Assembly (NCBI RefSeq): GCF_014696225.1
Contig: NZ_JACJPV010000002.1
Coordinates: 124,001 to 188,000, forward strand
Length of the DNA stretch: 64,000 nt
DNA from: Anabaena sp. FACHB-1237
GTDB lineage: Bacteria > Cyanobacteriota > Cyanobacteriia > Cyanobacteriales > Nostocaceae
Direction of reading: 5' to 3'
Numbering within the stretch: the stretch's first letter is position 1; the number at the start of each line of letters is the position of its first letter. The notes under the pieces were generated by a model. The model made no database searches, was not told the origin of the DNA, and saw nothing but the letters and a program-made list of their open reading frames with translations. Made by a program: the position numbers and the translations under genes. Positions 9,144 to 16,446 of this stretch are shown here, piece after piece.

Positions 9144-9841
9144 CTTAATTAGAAATTAAACAACAAAGTAGATAAGCTAATGTGCAGCACTCACTGTATA
9201 ATTAAAAAACCTGAAGTTACAGTAGCACAAGCATCTTGCTTGTATTAATTATTCAAGTTAAAGGAACAACAGCTTAAATACCTCAGCAAAATAAATTTAT
9301 AGCAGTTTTCATGTATTTAGACCACACTCTAAATTAATTTTAGTCTTTCTTTGCGCCTTTACTCCTTTGGATCTTTGTGGGAAACCAGAATCAAAATGTG
9401 GTTCATTTACCTGACAATTGCTATAAGTTTTGTAACATTAACGCATCACCATAGTAGATTATCCTACTTTTTGTGAACATAAGATCACTCAGTGGCAAAT
9501 TTTCTGGATAAATACCTCAGTGAAATTACTGAATTTTCGGAAAATATGATTTTTAGACTTCCAAATTGTTTAGCAAAGTTACATTATTAGTTATATAAAA
9601 AGATCAAAAGTAAGCATTCAGTTAATACCTAGTAGTTAGCAGTCAACTGTTTCCAGCATACACCTAAAACCACTATACTCTTAAGTATAAGTTTCAGTAT
9701 CAGTGAGAGCTACAACAAGCTCATAAGTAAATGCTCAAGGCTGATAGCTGATAGCTAAACGCTAAATGCTGAATGCTCATAGCTCAAAATCAAAAATCTC
9801 CGTCCCTGTATAATTAATTATTTGGCTACTAAAAGACTACC
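9144..9841. other. 700-bp intergenic region upstream of the M3 peptidase
   Basis: Contains the TA-flanked element at 9173-9276 and, at about 9733-9785, a run of TGATAGCTGATAGCTAAACG-like short repeats (GCTAAATGCTGAATGCTCA). The rest is AT-rich without a convincing reading frame. Promoters for the divergent DUF1823 and peptidase genes should lie here. Confidence 0.6.
9173..9276 (+). repeat. TA-flanked 104-bp MITE-like element
   Basis: TAAGCTAATGTGCAGC ... GGAACAACAGCTTA, with the hairpin ACAAGCA-TCT-TGCTTGT. It is nearly identical to the copies at 4505 and 15185. It lies just upstream of the leftward DUF1823 gene (start at 9143) and so may affect its promoter. Confidence 0.85.
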
Positions 9842-11944
9842 ATGCGTGCAACTGCCATTATTTCTGAACATCCCCTACTCCAAGGCTATGGTTTACCCCC
9901 TTTTATGGATATTAAACCAGAGCAAGTTGAATCAGCCTTTAGCCTTTTGTTAACAGAACTTGAAAAGCAGTTGGCTGGGCTGGAAAATAATATAGAGCCT
10001 ACTTGGAGCGGTTTAGTAGAACCACTAGAAAAATTAACCGAAAAACTCAACTGGAGTTGGGGAATATTGAATCATTTAATGGGTGTAAAAAATAGCCCTG
10101 AATTACGTAACGCCTATGAAAAAGTACAACCGTCCGTAGTTCAGTTTATGAACAACCTGGGGCAAAGTAAACCAATTTATAATGCTTTTAAAAGTATTCG
10201 CAAAAGTGATGATTGGAAAAATTTAGAATTAGCCCAAAAGCGTATTATTGATGCTGCTATTCGTGATGCTGAATTATCTGGTGTCGGTTTAGATGGGGAA
10301 GCCAGAGAACGCTTTAATATGATTCAGATGGAATTAGCCGAACTTGCTACTAAATACGCTAATCATCTCCTGGATGCCACTAAAGCCTTTACTTTGGTGC
10401 TAAAGACGAAATCAGAGGTTGATGGTCTTCCTAGTAGCTTATTGAGCCTTGCAGCCCAAATAGCACGAGCATCTGGAGAGGAACAGGCCACACCAGAAAA
10501 TGGACCTTGGCATATTACCTTGGATTTTCCCAGCTATTTTCCATTTATGCAGCATAGCACTCGCAGAGATTTAAGAGAAAAGCTATATAAGGCGTATATA
10601 ACTCGTGCTTCTTCGGGAGAATTAGATAATAATCCTTTAATTGAACGAATATTAGCATTACGCCAGGAATTAGCTCATTTACTGGGTTTCGCTAATTTTG
10701 CTGAACTCAGTTTAGCCAGTAAAATGGCAGAAAGTGTGGGTGCAGTGGAAAAGCTATTAGAAGAATTGCGTTTAGCCAGTTATGATGCTGCATTTAAGGA
10801 TTTAAACAAATTAACTGATTTTGCTAAATCTCAAGGAGCAATAGAAGCGGAAAATTTACAACATTGGGATGTGAGTTTTTGGGCTGAACGTCAACGGGAA
10901 GCAAAGTTTGCTTTTACTGCGGAAGAGTTACGTCCTTATTTTCCCCTCCCCCAAGTCCTAGATGGCTTATTTGGGCTAGTAAAAAGGTTGTTTGGGGTGA
11001 CAGTGACACCAGCAGATGGTCAAGCCCCAGTATGGCATGAGGACGTGCGTTATTTCCAAATAGCTGATAAACATGGTGCACCCATAGCTTACTTCTATTT
11101 GGATGCTTATAGTCGTCCAGCAGAAAAACGTGGTGGTGCTTGGATGGATGTATGTATTAATCGTCGCAAATCCACGGAAAATGGTGTTACCACTATCCGC
11201 TTACCTGTAGCCTATTTAATTTGTAATCAAACTCCTCCAGTGGATGGTAATCCTAGTTTAATGACTTTTGATGAAGTGGAAACCCTGTTTCATGAGTTTG
11301 GCCATGGTTTACATCACATGATGACTAAGGTTGATTATATGGGCGCTGCTGGCACTAATAATGTGGAATGGGATGCAGTGGAATTACCAAGTCAATTTAT
11401 GGAAAACTGGTGTTATGACCGTCCTACTTTGTTTGGTATGGCTAAACATTATCAAACTGGGGAGTCTCTACCAGAACATTATTATCAAAAGTTATTAGCT
11501 GCGCGTAATTATATGAGTGGTTCGGCTATGTTACGCCAAATTCATTTTAGTAGCGTAGATATGGAGTTACATTATCGTTATCAGCCTGGTGGTAAAGAAA
11601 CTGCGGCTGATGTGCGCGATCGCATAGCTAAAACTACTACCGTACTACCCCCTTTACCAGAGGATGCTTTTTTATGTGCCTTCGGTCATATTTTTGAAGG
11701 TGGTTATGCGGCTGGATATTATAGTTATAAATGGGCTGAAGTTCTGAGTGCTGATGCCTTTGCCGCATTTGAAGAAGCAGGTTTAGATAATGAAGCAGCT
11801 ATAGAAGAAATTGGTAGACGCTATCGAGATACCATATTAGCTTTAGGAGGTAGTCAGCATCCTATGGAAGTATTTAAAACCTTCCGAGGTAGAGAACCTA
11901 GCACCAAAGCTTTATTAAAACATAATGGTCTTTTGAGCAAATAA
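9842..11944 (+). CDS. prlC: M3 family zinc oligopeptidase (oligopeptidase A-like)
   Basis: A 700-aa cytosolic metallopeptidase of the thimet/oligopeptidase A family, which trims short peptides, including degraded signal peptides. The zinc motif HEFGH is at residues 484-488, with the third ligand expected at E514 in WDAVELPSQFME. The substrate-binding region YYSYKWAEVLSADAF near residue 630 is typical. There is no signal peptide and the length equals that of the E. coli homologue. The ATG at 9842 is directly followed by RATAIISEHPLLQ, the usual family start. It is monocistronic, with long intergenic regions on both sides. Confidence 0.95.
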   Translation: MRATAIISEHPLLQGYGLPPFMDIKPEQVESAFSLLLTELEKQLAGLENNIEPTWSGLVEPLEKLTEKLNWSWGILNHLMGVKNSPELRNAYEKVQPSVVQFMNNLGQSKPIYNAFKSIRKSDDWKNLELAQKRIIDAAIRDAELSGVGLDGEARERFNMIQMELAELATKYANHLLDATKAFTLVLKTKSEVDGLPSSLLSLAAQIARASGEEQATPENGPWHITLDFPSYFPFMQHSTRRDLREKLYKAYITRASSGELDNNPLIERILALRQELAHLLGFANFAELSLASKMAESVGAVEKLLEELRLASYDAAFKDLNKLTDFAKSQGAIEAENLQHWDVSFWAERQREAKFAFTAEELRPYFPLPQVLDGLFGLVKRLFGVTVTPADGQAPVWHEDVRYFQIADKHGAPIAYFYLDAYSRPAEKRGGAWMDVCINRRKSTENGVTTIRLPVAYLICNQTPPVDGNPSLMTFDEVETLFHEFGHGLHHMMTKVDYMGAAGTNNVEWDAVELPSQFMENWCYDRPTLFGMAKHYQTGESLPEHYYQKLLAARNYMSGSAMLRQIHFSSVDMELHYRYQPGGKETAADVRDRIAKTTTVLPPLPEDAFLCAFGHIFEGGYAAGYYSYKWAEVLSADAFAAFEEAGLDNEAAIEEIGRRYRDTILALGGSQHPMEVFKTFRGREPSTKALLKHNGLLSK

Positions 11945-12363
11945 AAAACTGCGAAGTGCCTAGTACGGAGTGGAAATAAACCACAAACTGACTAGTTATA
12001 CTAAACACCACTTGGGTTTGGGCTTTTCCAAAATCACGAAAAACCCATCTGTGTAGGGGTAAAGCATGAGCTCATAAGTGTCAATTTAAGTACAGATACT
12101 ATGGCATACGCTACGCTACCATTCCCAGTCGGGCTATGGGTTTTACGTTAAGTACCAATGAGCAATGTGTTTTACCGCTACAAATCCAGGTTTTTCGTAA
12201 TTTCGTAAAAGTCCATCTCCTAACCGTGTTTAATATAGAAACACAGAATATTCTCCGTCAGGCTATGATTTTTACGTGAAATTGACACCAATGGTAGCTG
12301 GTATACTCCTACAACGAGTCAGAATCAAGAAATTTCTTCCCGCATTCAGTGACTCGGTGACTC
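11945..12363. other. intergenic region with degenerate repeats
   Basis: No credible gene. It contains the cyanobacterial dispersed phrase GGCATACGCTACGCTACC (about 12102-12121) and two related stretches around AAATTGACACCAATG. A comparable phrase recurs at about 51475. These look like decayed copies of another repeat family. Confidence 0.5.
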
Positions 12364-12600
12364 CTACGCTACCACCTCTTGCTTTTGACAGTCAAATAAC
12401 AATTCAAAAGCACCATCAGGAATCAGTTGTCTGATGTGCTGTATATAACCTTCTGCATCAGAACGACTACGGAAACGTGCTACTATCTGCCGTTCTTGTT
12501 CCGAAACTTTACGGGCAATAACCCAACTATTCAATCTTTTTTTGTAACTGTTAGCTTGATTTTCTACACGGGTATTGTTACTATCAGTATTTTGTGCCAT
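12364..12600 (-). CDS. small conserved unknown protein
   Basis: A 78-aa protein starting MAQNTDSNN. Upstream in-frame Met codons (to 12639) would add a 13-residue hydrophobic leader with no ribosome site, so I prefer the ATG at 12600, which has GGATAAG upstream. The body LNSWVIARKVSEQERQIVAR followed by FRSRSDAEGYIQHIRQLIPD resembles small cyanobacterial proteins of about 80 aa that give a compact alpha/beta fold. The pattern, a sequence that reads a residue then adds it to a query for position, cannot be tied to a function. It is isolated between two gene-poor stretches. Confidence 0.7.
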   Translation of the reverse strand: MAQNTDSNNTRVENQANSYKKRLNSWVIARKVSEQERQIVARFRSRSDAEGYIQHIRQLIPDGAFELLFDCQKQEVVA

Positions 12601-13173
12601 GATTATCTTATCCATATAAATTAAGTACACTAAATACACAACGTTAGTTTATCTATCTGAAGATCTACTAGCGTTTTTATTAGATATCTCCAGAAATCAA
12701 GCTAGAAGCCTAATCTACAGCAATAAAATTGTCATTATTGGAGATGTCTATTGATGATGTCATCTTGTTATTTGATATTTGATGGATTGTCAACACCTTA
12801 TGCAACAATATCTACAGCAGCTATCAGCTGTCAGTACGTTAAGAGAAGACAGTTATCCAATATACAAACAAGGTATGAAAAATTTACTGAAAAAATCATG
12901 TAGTCAAGGTAAATTAGCATATAACTTATAATTCATACCAATAAATTATACATAAAATACCCACTACAAAACCTGAAAGCTGAAAGCTAACTGCTAACAA
13001 TCATTGAAAAATATAGCTTATTACCACGCTATAGAATTAATTTCCCTAGATTTACAAAAAATCAGGAAAATTGCTTTCCGTGAATGATTCAAGATTGCTA
13101 TATTATATATTCTGCCTCTTCTATCTTCCATCCTGATAATTTTAGATAATTCTTTCACCACTGAGTTATACAA
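12601..13173. other. 570-bp gene-free region
   Basis: AT-rich. A short stretch around 12975-13000 (CTGAAAGCTGAAAGCTAACTGCTAA) is STRR-like, and AGATATCTCCAGAAATC and similar patches recur without clear structure. No gene, RNA gene or strong terminator is seen. Promoters for the flanking divergent genes should be here. Confidence 0.5.
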
Positions 13174-14160
13174 ATGTCATTTATTACATCAATGATTGAA
13201 AAACTTGCATTACAATTAGATGCAGTAGTCACAATTGAACCAGAATACCAGCTAGTAGGACATATTACTTTTAAAAATGGTAAAAAATCGGCCTTTAGTC
13301 AAACTAAGTTTAATATTAATGGTTTTGGTTCGGCAGAATTAGTTAAAGATAAAGCCTATGCTAACTATTTTCTACAAAAATTTGGCTATCGAGTTACCGA
13401 AGGAAAAACATTTTTTAGTGAAAAACTATGTAGTAAATTTCCTAACCTGAGAAATATTCATGATGGTGGTAATTATACACAATCCCTAGGTTTTCCAGTG
13501 ATTGTTAAACCTTTAAATTTAAGTCAAGGAACATTAGTAACTAAAGTGTATTCTCTCGAAGAATATTATACTGTTGCAGAAAAAATATTCCAAATTAATA
13601 CAGGTTTAATAGTAGAAAAATTTTATCCAGGTAATGATTATCGTATTGTAGTTTTAGACCAAGAAGTATTCGTAACTTATCAAAGAATACCTTTATTTGT
13701 AATTGGTGATGGCCAATCTACTATTTTGCAAATTTTGCAGCAAAAACAAGAAAAATTCATCGAAATAGGTAGAAAAAAAATTATTAAATTTGATGATTTT
13801 CGTATTTTGCAAAAATTACAACAACAAAACCTAGATTTTAAAAGTATCATTCCTGAACATCATAGAGTTTATTTATTAGATAATGCTAATTTATCCAGTG
13901 GAGGAGAAGCTATAGATTTTTCTGAAAGTATTCATCCTGACTTTCAAAACTTAGCAGTTAAAATTACCCAAGATATGGGATTGAGATTAGCAGGTGTAGA
14001 TATCTTAACCGATGATATTACTCAACCCTTGGGTAATTATACATTATTGGAAGTAAATGGTTCTCCTAGTTTATCTCATTATGCTGCTAGTGGAGAAATA
14101 GCAGCAAAAAAAGTTGAGAATTTGTATCTCAAAATTCTCAAGATTTTGGAAAATGAGTAG
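13174..14160 (+). CDS. stand-alone ATP-grasp ligase, cyanophycin-synthetase-like
   Basis: A 328-aa protein with an ATP-grasp fold. A pre-ATP-grasp segment (residues 1-75) includes FNINGFGSAELVKDKAYANY. The nucleotide-binding core follows, with SLGFPVIVKPLNLSQGTLV at about 107-125, INTGLIVEKFYPGNDYRIVV near 150-165, and IGDGQSTILQILQ. The metal-binding C-terminus contains GVDILTDDI...LLEVNGSPSLSHY. The order and spacing resemble the ATP-grasp part of cyanophycin synthetase CphA without its Mur-ligase domain. Such enzymes join a carboxylate to an amine through an acyl phosphate; the substrate cannot be read. It is isolated, with no precursor-peptide gene seen nearby. Confidence 0.82.
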   Translation: MSFITSMIEKLALQLDAVVTIEPEYQLVGHITFKNGKKSAFSQTKFNINGFGSAELVKDKAYANYFLQKFGYRVTEGKTFFSEKLCSKFPNLRNIHDGGNYTQSLGFPVIVKPLNLSQGTLVTKVYSLEEYYTVAEKIFQINTGLIVEKFYPGNDYRIVVLDQEVFVTYQRIPLFVIGDGQSTILQILQQKQEKFIEIGRKKIIKFDDFRILQKLQQQNLDFKSIIPEHHRVYLLDNANLSSGGEAIDFSESIHPDFQNLAVKITQDMGLRLAGVDILTDDITQPLGNYTLLEVNGSPSLSHYAASGEIAAKKVENLYLKILKILENE

Positions 14161-14239
14161 TCAGGATCCCGGAGATCAAGGAGTTAGCAATCAGTGATTA
14201 TAGGACTGATATTTGAATTTTGAAAAAAATTAGGTATTG

Positions 14240-14304
14240 TAGGGTACCTCAGATATTATAAATCTGTTTATTGATACAAACTTTATGGAGTCTGACACAC
14301 CCTA
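14240..14304 (+). repeat. inverted repeat AGGGTACCTCAGATATT... / ...GTCTGACACACCCTA
   Basis: Second copy of the family at 3334-3410. It shares CAGATATTATAAATCTGTT, ATTGATACAAACTTTATGGA and TCTGACACACCCT. The ends pair imperfectly. It sits in the spacer between the ATP-grasp gene and the leftward 109-aa gene. Confidence 0.55.
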
Positions 14305-14367
14305 GGTATATGCATCATAAATCAAATATTATTCCTATATCAACTGTCAATTACCAATTACTAATTA

Positions 14368-14697
14368 TTACCATCTTTTCCGTAACAAATATTCCAACTC
14401 CGCTTGTAAAGATTGTATTTCTGCTAACCTAGCGACTAGTAAACTCTCGTTACCAGAATCTTCTAAACGAGACTTCCAATAGTAAATACTATCCGCATTA
14501 TTCATCCAAAAATTAACCACTGTATTAACTACTTGATCTAAATTCCAACCCCATTTTACTGGTACAGGTTCAATAGATTCCAAAAAAGCATCTAAAGTAC
14601 AAATCTGTGTTCCTAAATATTCTACACCATCCTGTTGTTCATGATTAAAAAATTGCCAAACTGGAGATACTCCTACTAGATCAAAACTGTATTTCAT
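14368..14697 (-). CDS. conserved cyanobacterial protein of unknown function
   Basis: A 109-aa protein. Visible blocks are YSFDLVGVSPVWQFFNHEQQ, GVEYLGTQICTLDAFLESI and NVVNFWMNNADSIYYWKSRL-like helices (NTVVNFWMNNADSIYYW). The C-terminal amphipathic helix is rich in Leu and Glu (LLVARLAEIQSLQAELEYLL) and may be a coiled coil. I recall similar hypothetical proteins from other filamentous cyanobacteria but no assigned function. AGGAGGAC precedes the ATG by the right distance, which supports this start. No membrane segment or cofactor motif is present. Confidence 0.78.
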   Translation of the reverse strand: MKYSFDLVGVSPVWQFFNHEQQDGVEYLGTQICTLDAFLESIEPVPVKWGWNLDQVVNTVVNFWMNNADSIYYWKSRLEDSGNESLLVARLAEIQSLQAELEYLLRKRW

Positions 14698-14835
14698 TCT
14701 AGTCCTCCTGATAAGTTTAAGAAGAGTTGATTAATGATATGACTGACTTACACACGAAGTAATCAAAAAGCTGATTCTTTTTTAGGGTTTAATTTATGAA
14801 TTACCCCTACTTTCGTGATGTTTTGGGTAAATCCT

Positions 14836-14996
14836 GAATTAGTCCATTGATTAGCACTTATAAGGCTTGACTGCTAATTATTCAGAGTTGATTAATTAGT
14901 CTATTAATTAGCACTTATAAGGCTTGACTGCTAATTATTCAGAGTTGATTAATTAGTCTATTAATTAGCACTTATAAGGCTTGACTGCTAATTTTC
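14836..14996. repeat. tandem repeat, 57-bp period, about 2.8 copies
   Basis: TTAGCACTTATAAGGCTTGA starts at 14851, 14908 and 14965, exactly 57 bases apart. The second and third copies are identical and the first differs at two positions. Each unit contains ATTAGCA and TGCTAAT as a 7-bp inverted repeat around a 15-base loop that itself holds the palindrome CTTATAAG. There are no unique spacers, so it is not a CRISPR. Confidence 0.9.
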
Positions 14997-15063
14997 TAGC
15001 TAATCATTTCCCGCTTTATTAAACACTATTATCTCTTATTTGTAGAGTAATTTCAAGTTTGTT

Positions 15064-15313
15064 AGGACTTACGCAAGTGTCACACTAAAAAATCTGTTGA
15101 GTAGGTGCGTCAGATATCAACAATTTGGTTATTTACATGATTTATACTGTCTGACGTGGTTGGTGAGCTTGTCGAACCACACCCTAAGCTAATGTGCAGC
15201 ACTCACTGTATAATTAAAAAACCTGAAGTTACAGTAGCACAAGCATCTTGCTTGTATTAATTATTCAAGTTAAAGGCACAACAGCTTACCAATGTGCCAG
15301 TTGCGTAAGTCCT
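15064..15313 (+). repeat. AGGACTTACGC-family element interrupted by a second element
   Basis: Left end AGGACTTACGCAAGTGTCAC, right end TGCCAGTTGCGTAAGTCCT (16-bp inverted ends with one mismatch). Without the insertion at 15185-15288 the element is about 146 bp, matching the uninterrupted copies at 25366, 32933 and 54493. The internal region AATTTGGTTATTTACATGAT is shared by all. Confidence 0.88.
15185..15288 (+). mobile_element. TA-flanked 104-bp MITE inserted in another repeat
   Basis: The host repeat reads CACACCCTACCAATGTGCC when empty (reverse complement at about 32949-32968). Here it reads CACACCC-TA-[AGCTAATGTGC...GCACAACAGCT]-TA-CCAATGTGCC. The insertion therefore duplicated the dinucleotide TA and the mobile unit is AGCT...AGCT with about 11-bp inverted ends. 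A TA duplication is the hallmark of the IS630/Tc1-mariner group, so the element is probably a non-autonomous derivative of one. No transposase is encoded. Confidence 0.88.
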
Positions 15314-15402
15314 GTTTGTAAACAGTTTTTTAATAGTTTTTGATAATTTTTGATAATGAACAACAATATCTCGCACTTCTTAGAGAATTCCGAGTTATCA
15401 CT

Positions 15403-15558
15403 CTAATATTGATCAAAAACAACGGGCATTTTAATAATAAACTCTGTACCTTCTCTCAGAATACAAAGAGAAAATAATTGTCCTTGATGTTTTTGTAAAG
15501 GACTGATCGAAATTAATTTAACATTTTTGGAACCAACAAAAATCTCTGTATTTCTTAG
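15403..15558 (-). pseudogene. C-terminal remnant of an unidentified gene
   Basis: Reading leftward, an open frame of about 51 codons ends at a TAG (15403-15405): LRNTEIFVGSKNVKLISISP, then LQKHQGQLFSLCILREGTEF, then IIKMPVVFDQY. It has a protein-like composition and no start codon. Its 5' side abuts the repeat at 15555-15622, so the gene appears to have been truncated at that junction. The IKMPVVFD ending is vaguely like the end of a sensor or ATPase domain, but I do not recognise the family. Confidence 0.45.
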
Positions 15559-15622
15559 AGGATGTTTGTAAAGTCTAAATTAATAAGAAAATCGGCGATT
15601 AGAAATCGCGTCTACACAGGTG
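15555..15622 (+). repeat. dispersed repeat shared with 34103-34165
   Basis: GAGGATGTTTGTAAAGTCTA followed by AATTAATAAGAAAATCGGCG and ATTAGAAATCGCGTCTACAC. The same sequence occurs in reverse orientation at 34103-34165. The part GCGATTAGAAATCGC is a palindrome. Confidence 0.7.
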
Positions 15623-16446
15623 AAATTTGCATATACTTATTAAAAAAAATTTGTTTTTTTATTATTTAGCATAAGCAATTTTAGGTTGTATATTAATTAT
15701 ACTGAAGCGAGATTAAGCATGATGATATTCGACTAATAATTTTAAAACACACTTTTAGACTAGATGTGACTAGAAATCATTACTCACTAAAACCCTGATA
15801 ATAAAAGTCCAAAATAGAGATTTAAATAATTTTAACTAAAACTTTGCAAAAACTTTATAATCAAAATCACCATTCATCAGCTATATTGTTTCTGGGCAAC
15901 AATAGTAAACCTGTTAATTACTAAAAAAGTTGAGTCCTTAAATCAAATCAGGCATAAAAATACAGCATCTCTAATTGTGGGTAAGATGAATAAAAACCCA
16001 ATTATTTCTTAGCGTGAATTTGATCATCAGAGGTAAATTGGTAATGAATAAAATTACAACCCGAACAATTTTATCAGATGTCCCGGAAGAGTAATTTAGA
16101 TAGCAGAATTTATCCTTATATAACACTTCTTTACTAATGTAACTAACTAATTAGTTTAGAGAAGAAGCCATTAAATCAACAATAAGGATTAACATTCAGG
16201 AAACAATTGATTTTTGATGTATTTATACTTCATTATATGTCCAATATTTTGGTTTTTGTCTTGACAAAAATGAGGTATATTTTTGCATTAATTCATCTAA
16301 ATTATTAACTCTTAACCAAAGAGTAAATTTACTATGCAAACATCCATGATCGCAAGGGAATATTAATCGCACAAAACTTTTAAAAGGTACAATAGTACAG
16401 CAAATTGCACCATAGAATATAAATCAACTATCAAAGAAACAATATT

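Larger units (their letters stand above)
14698..16446. other. 1.75-kb gene desert with nested repeats and a gene remnant
   Basis: Contains a 57-bp tandem repeat (14836-14996), an AGGACTTACGC element with a second element inserted in it (15064-15313), a truncated gene end on the minus strand (15403-15558) and a repeat shared with 34103 (15555-15622). The last 800 bases before the FG-GAP gene are very AT-rich with no recognisable gene; a long 5' leader or promoter region for that gene is possible. Confidence 0.65.

Noticed and set aside
14836..14996. CRISPR array
   Set aside because: The 57-base units are contiguous without unique spacers and no cas gene is in the window.
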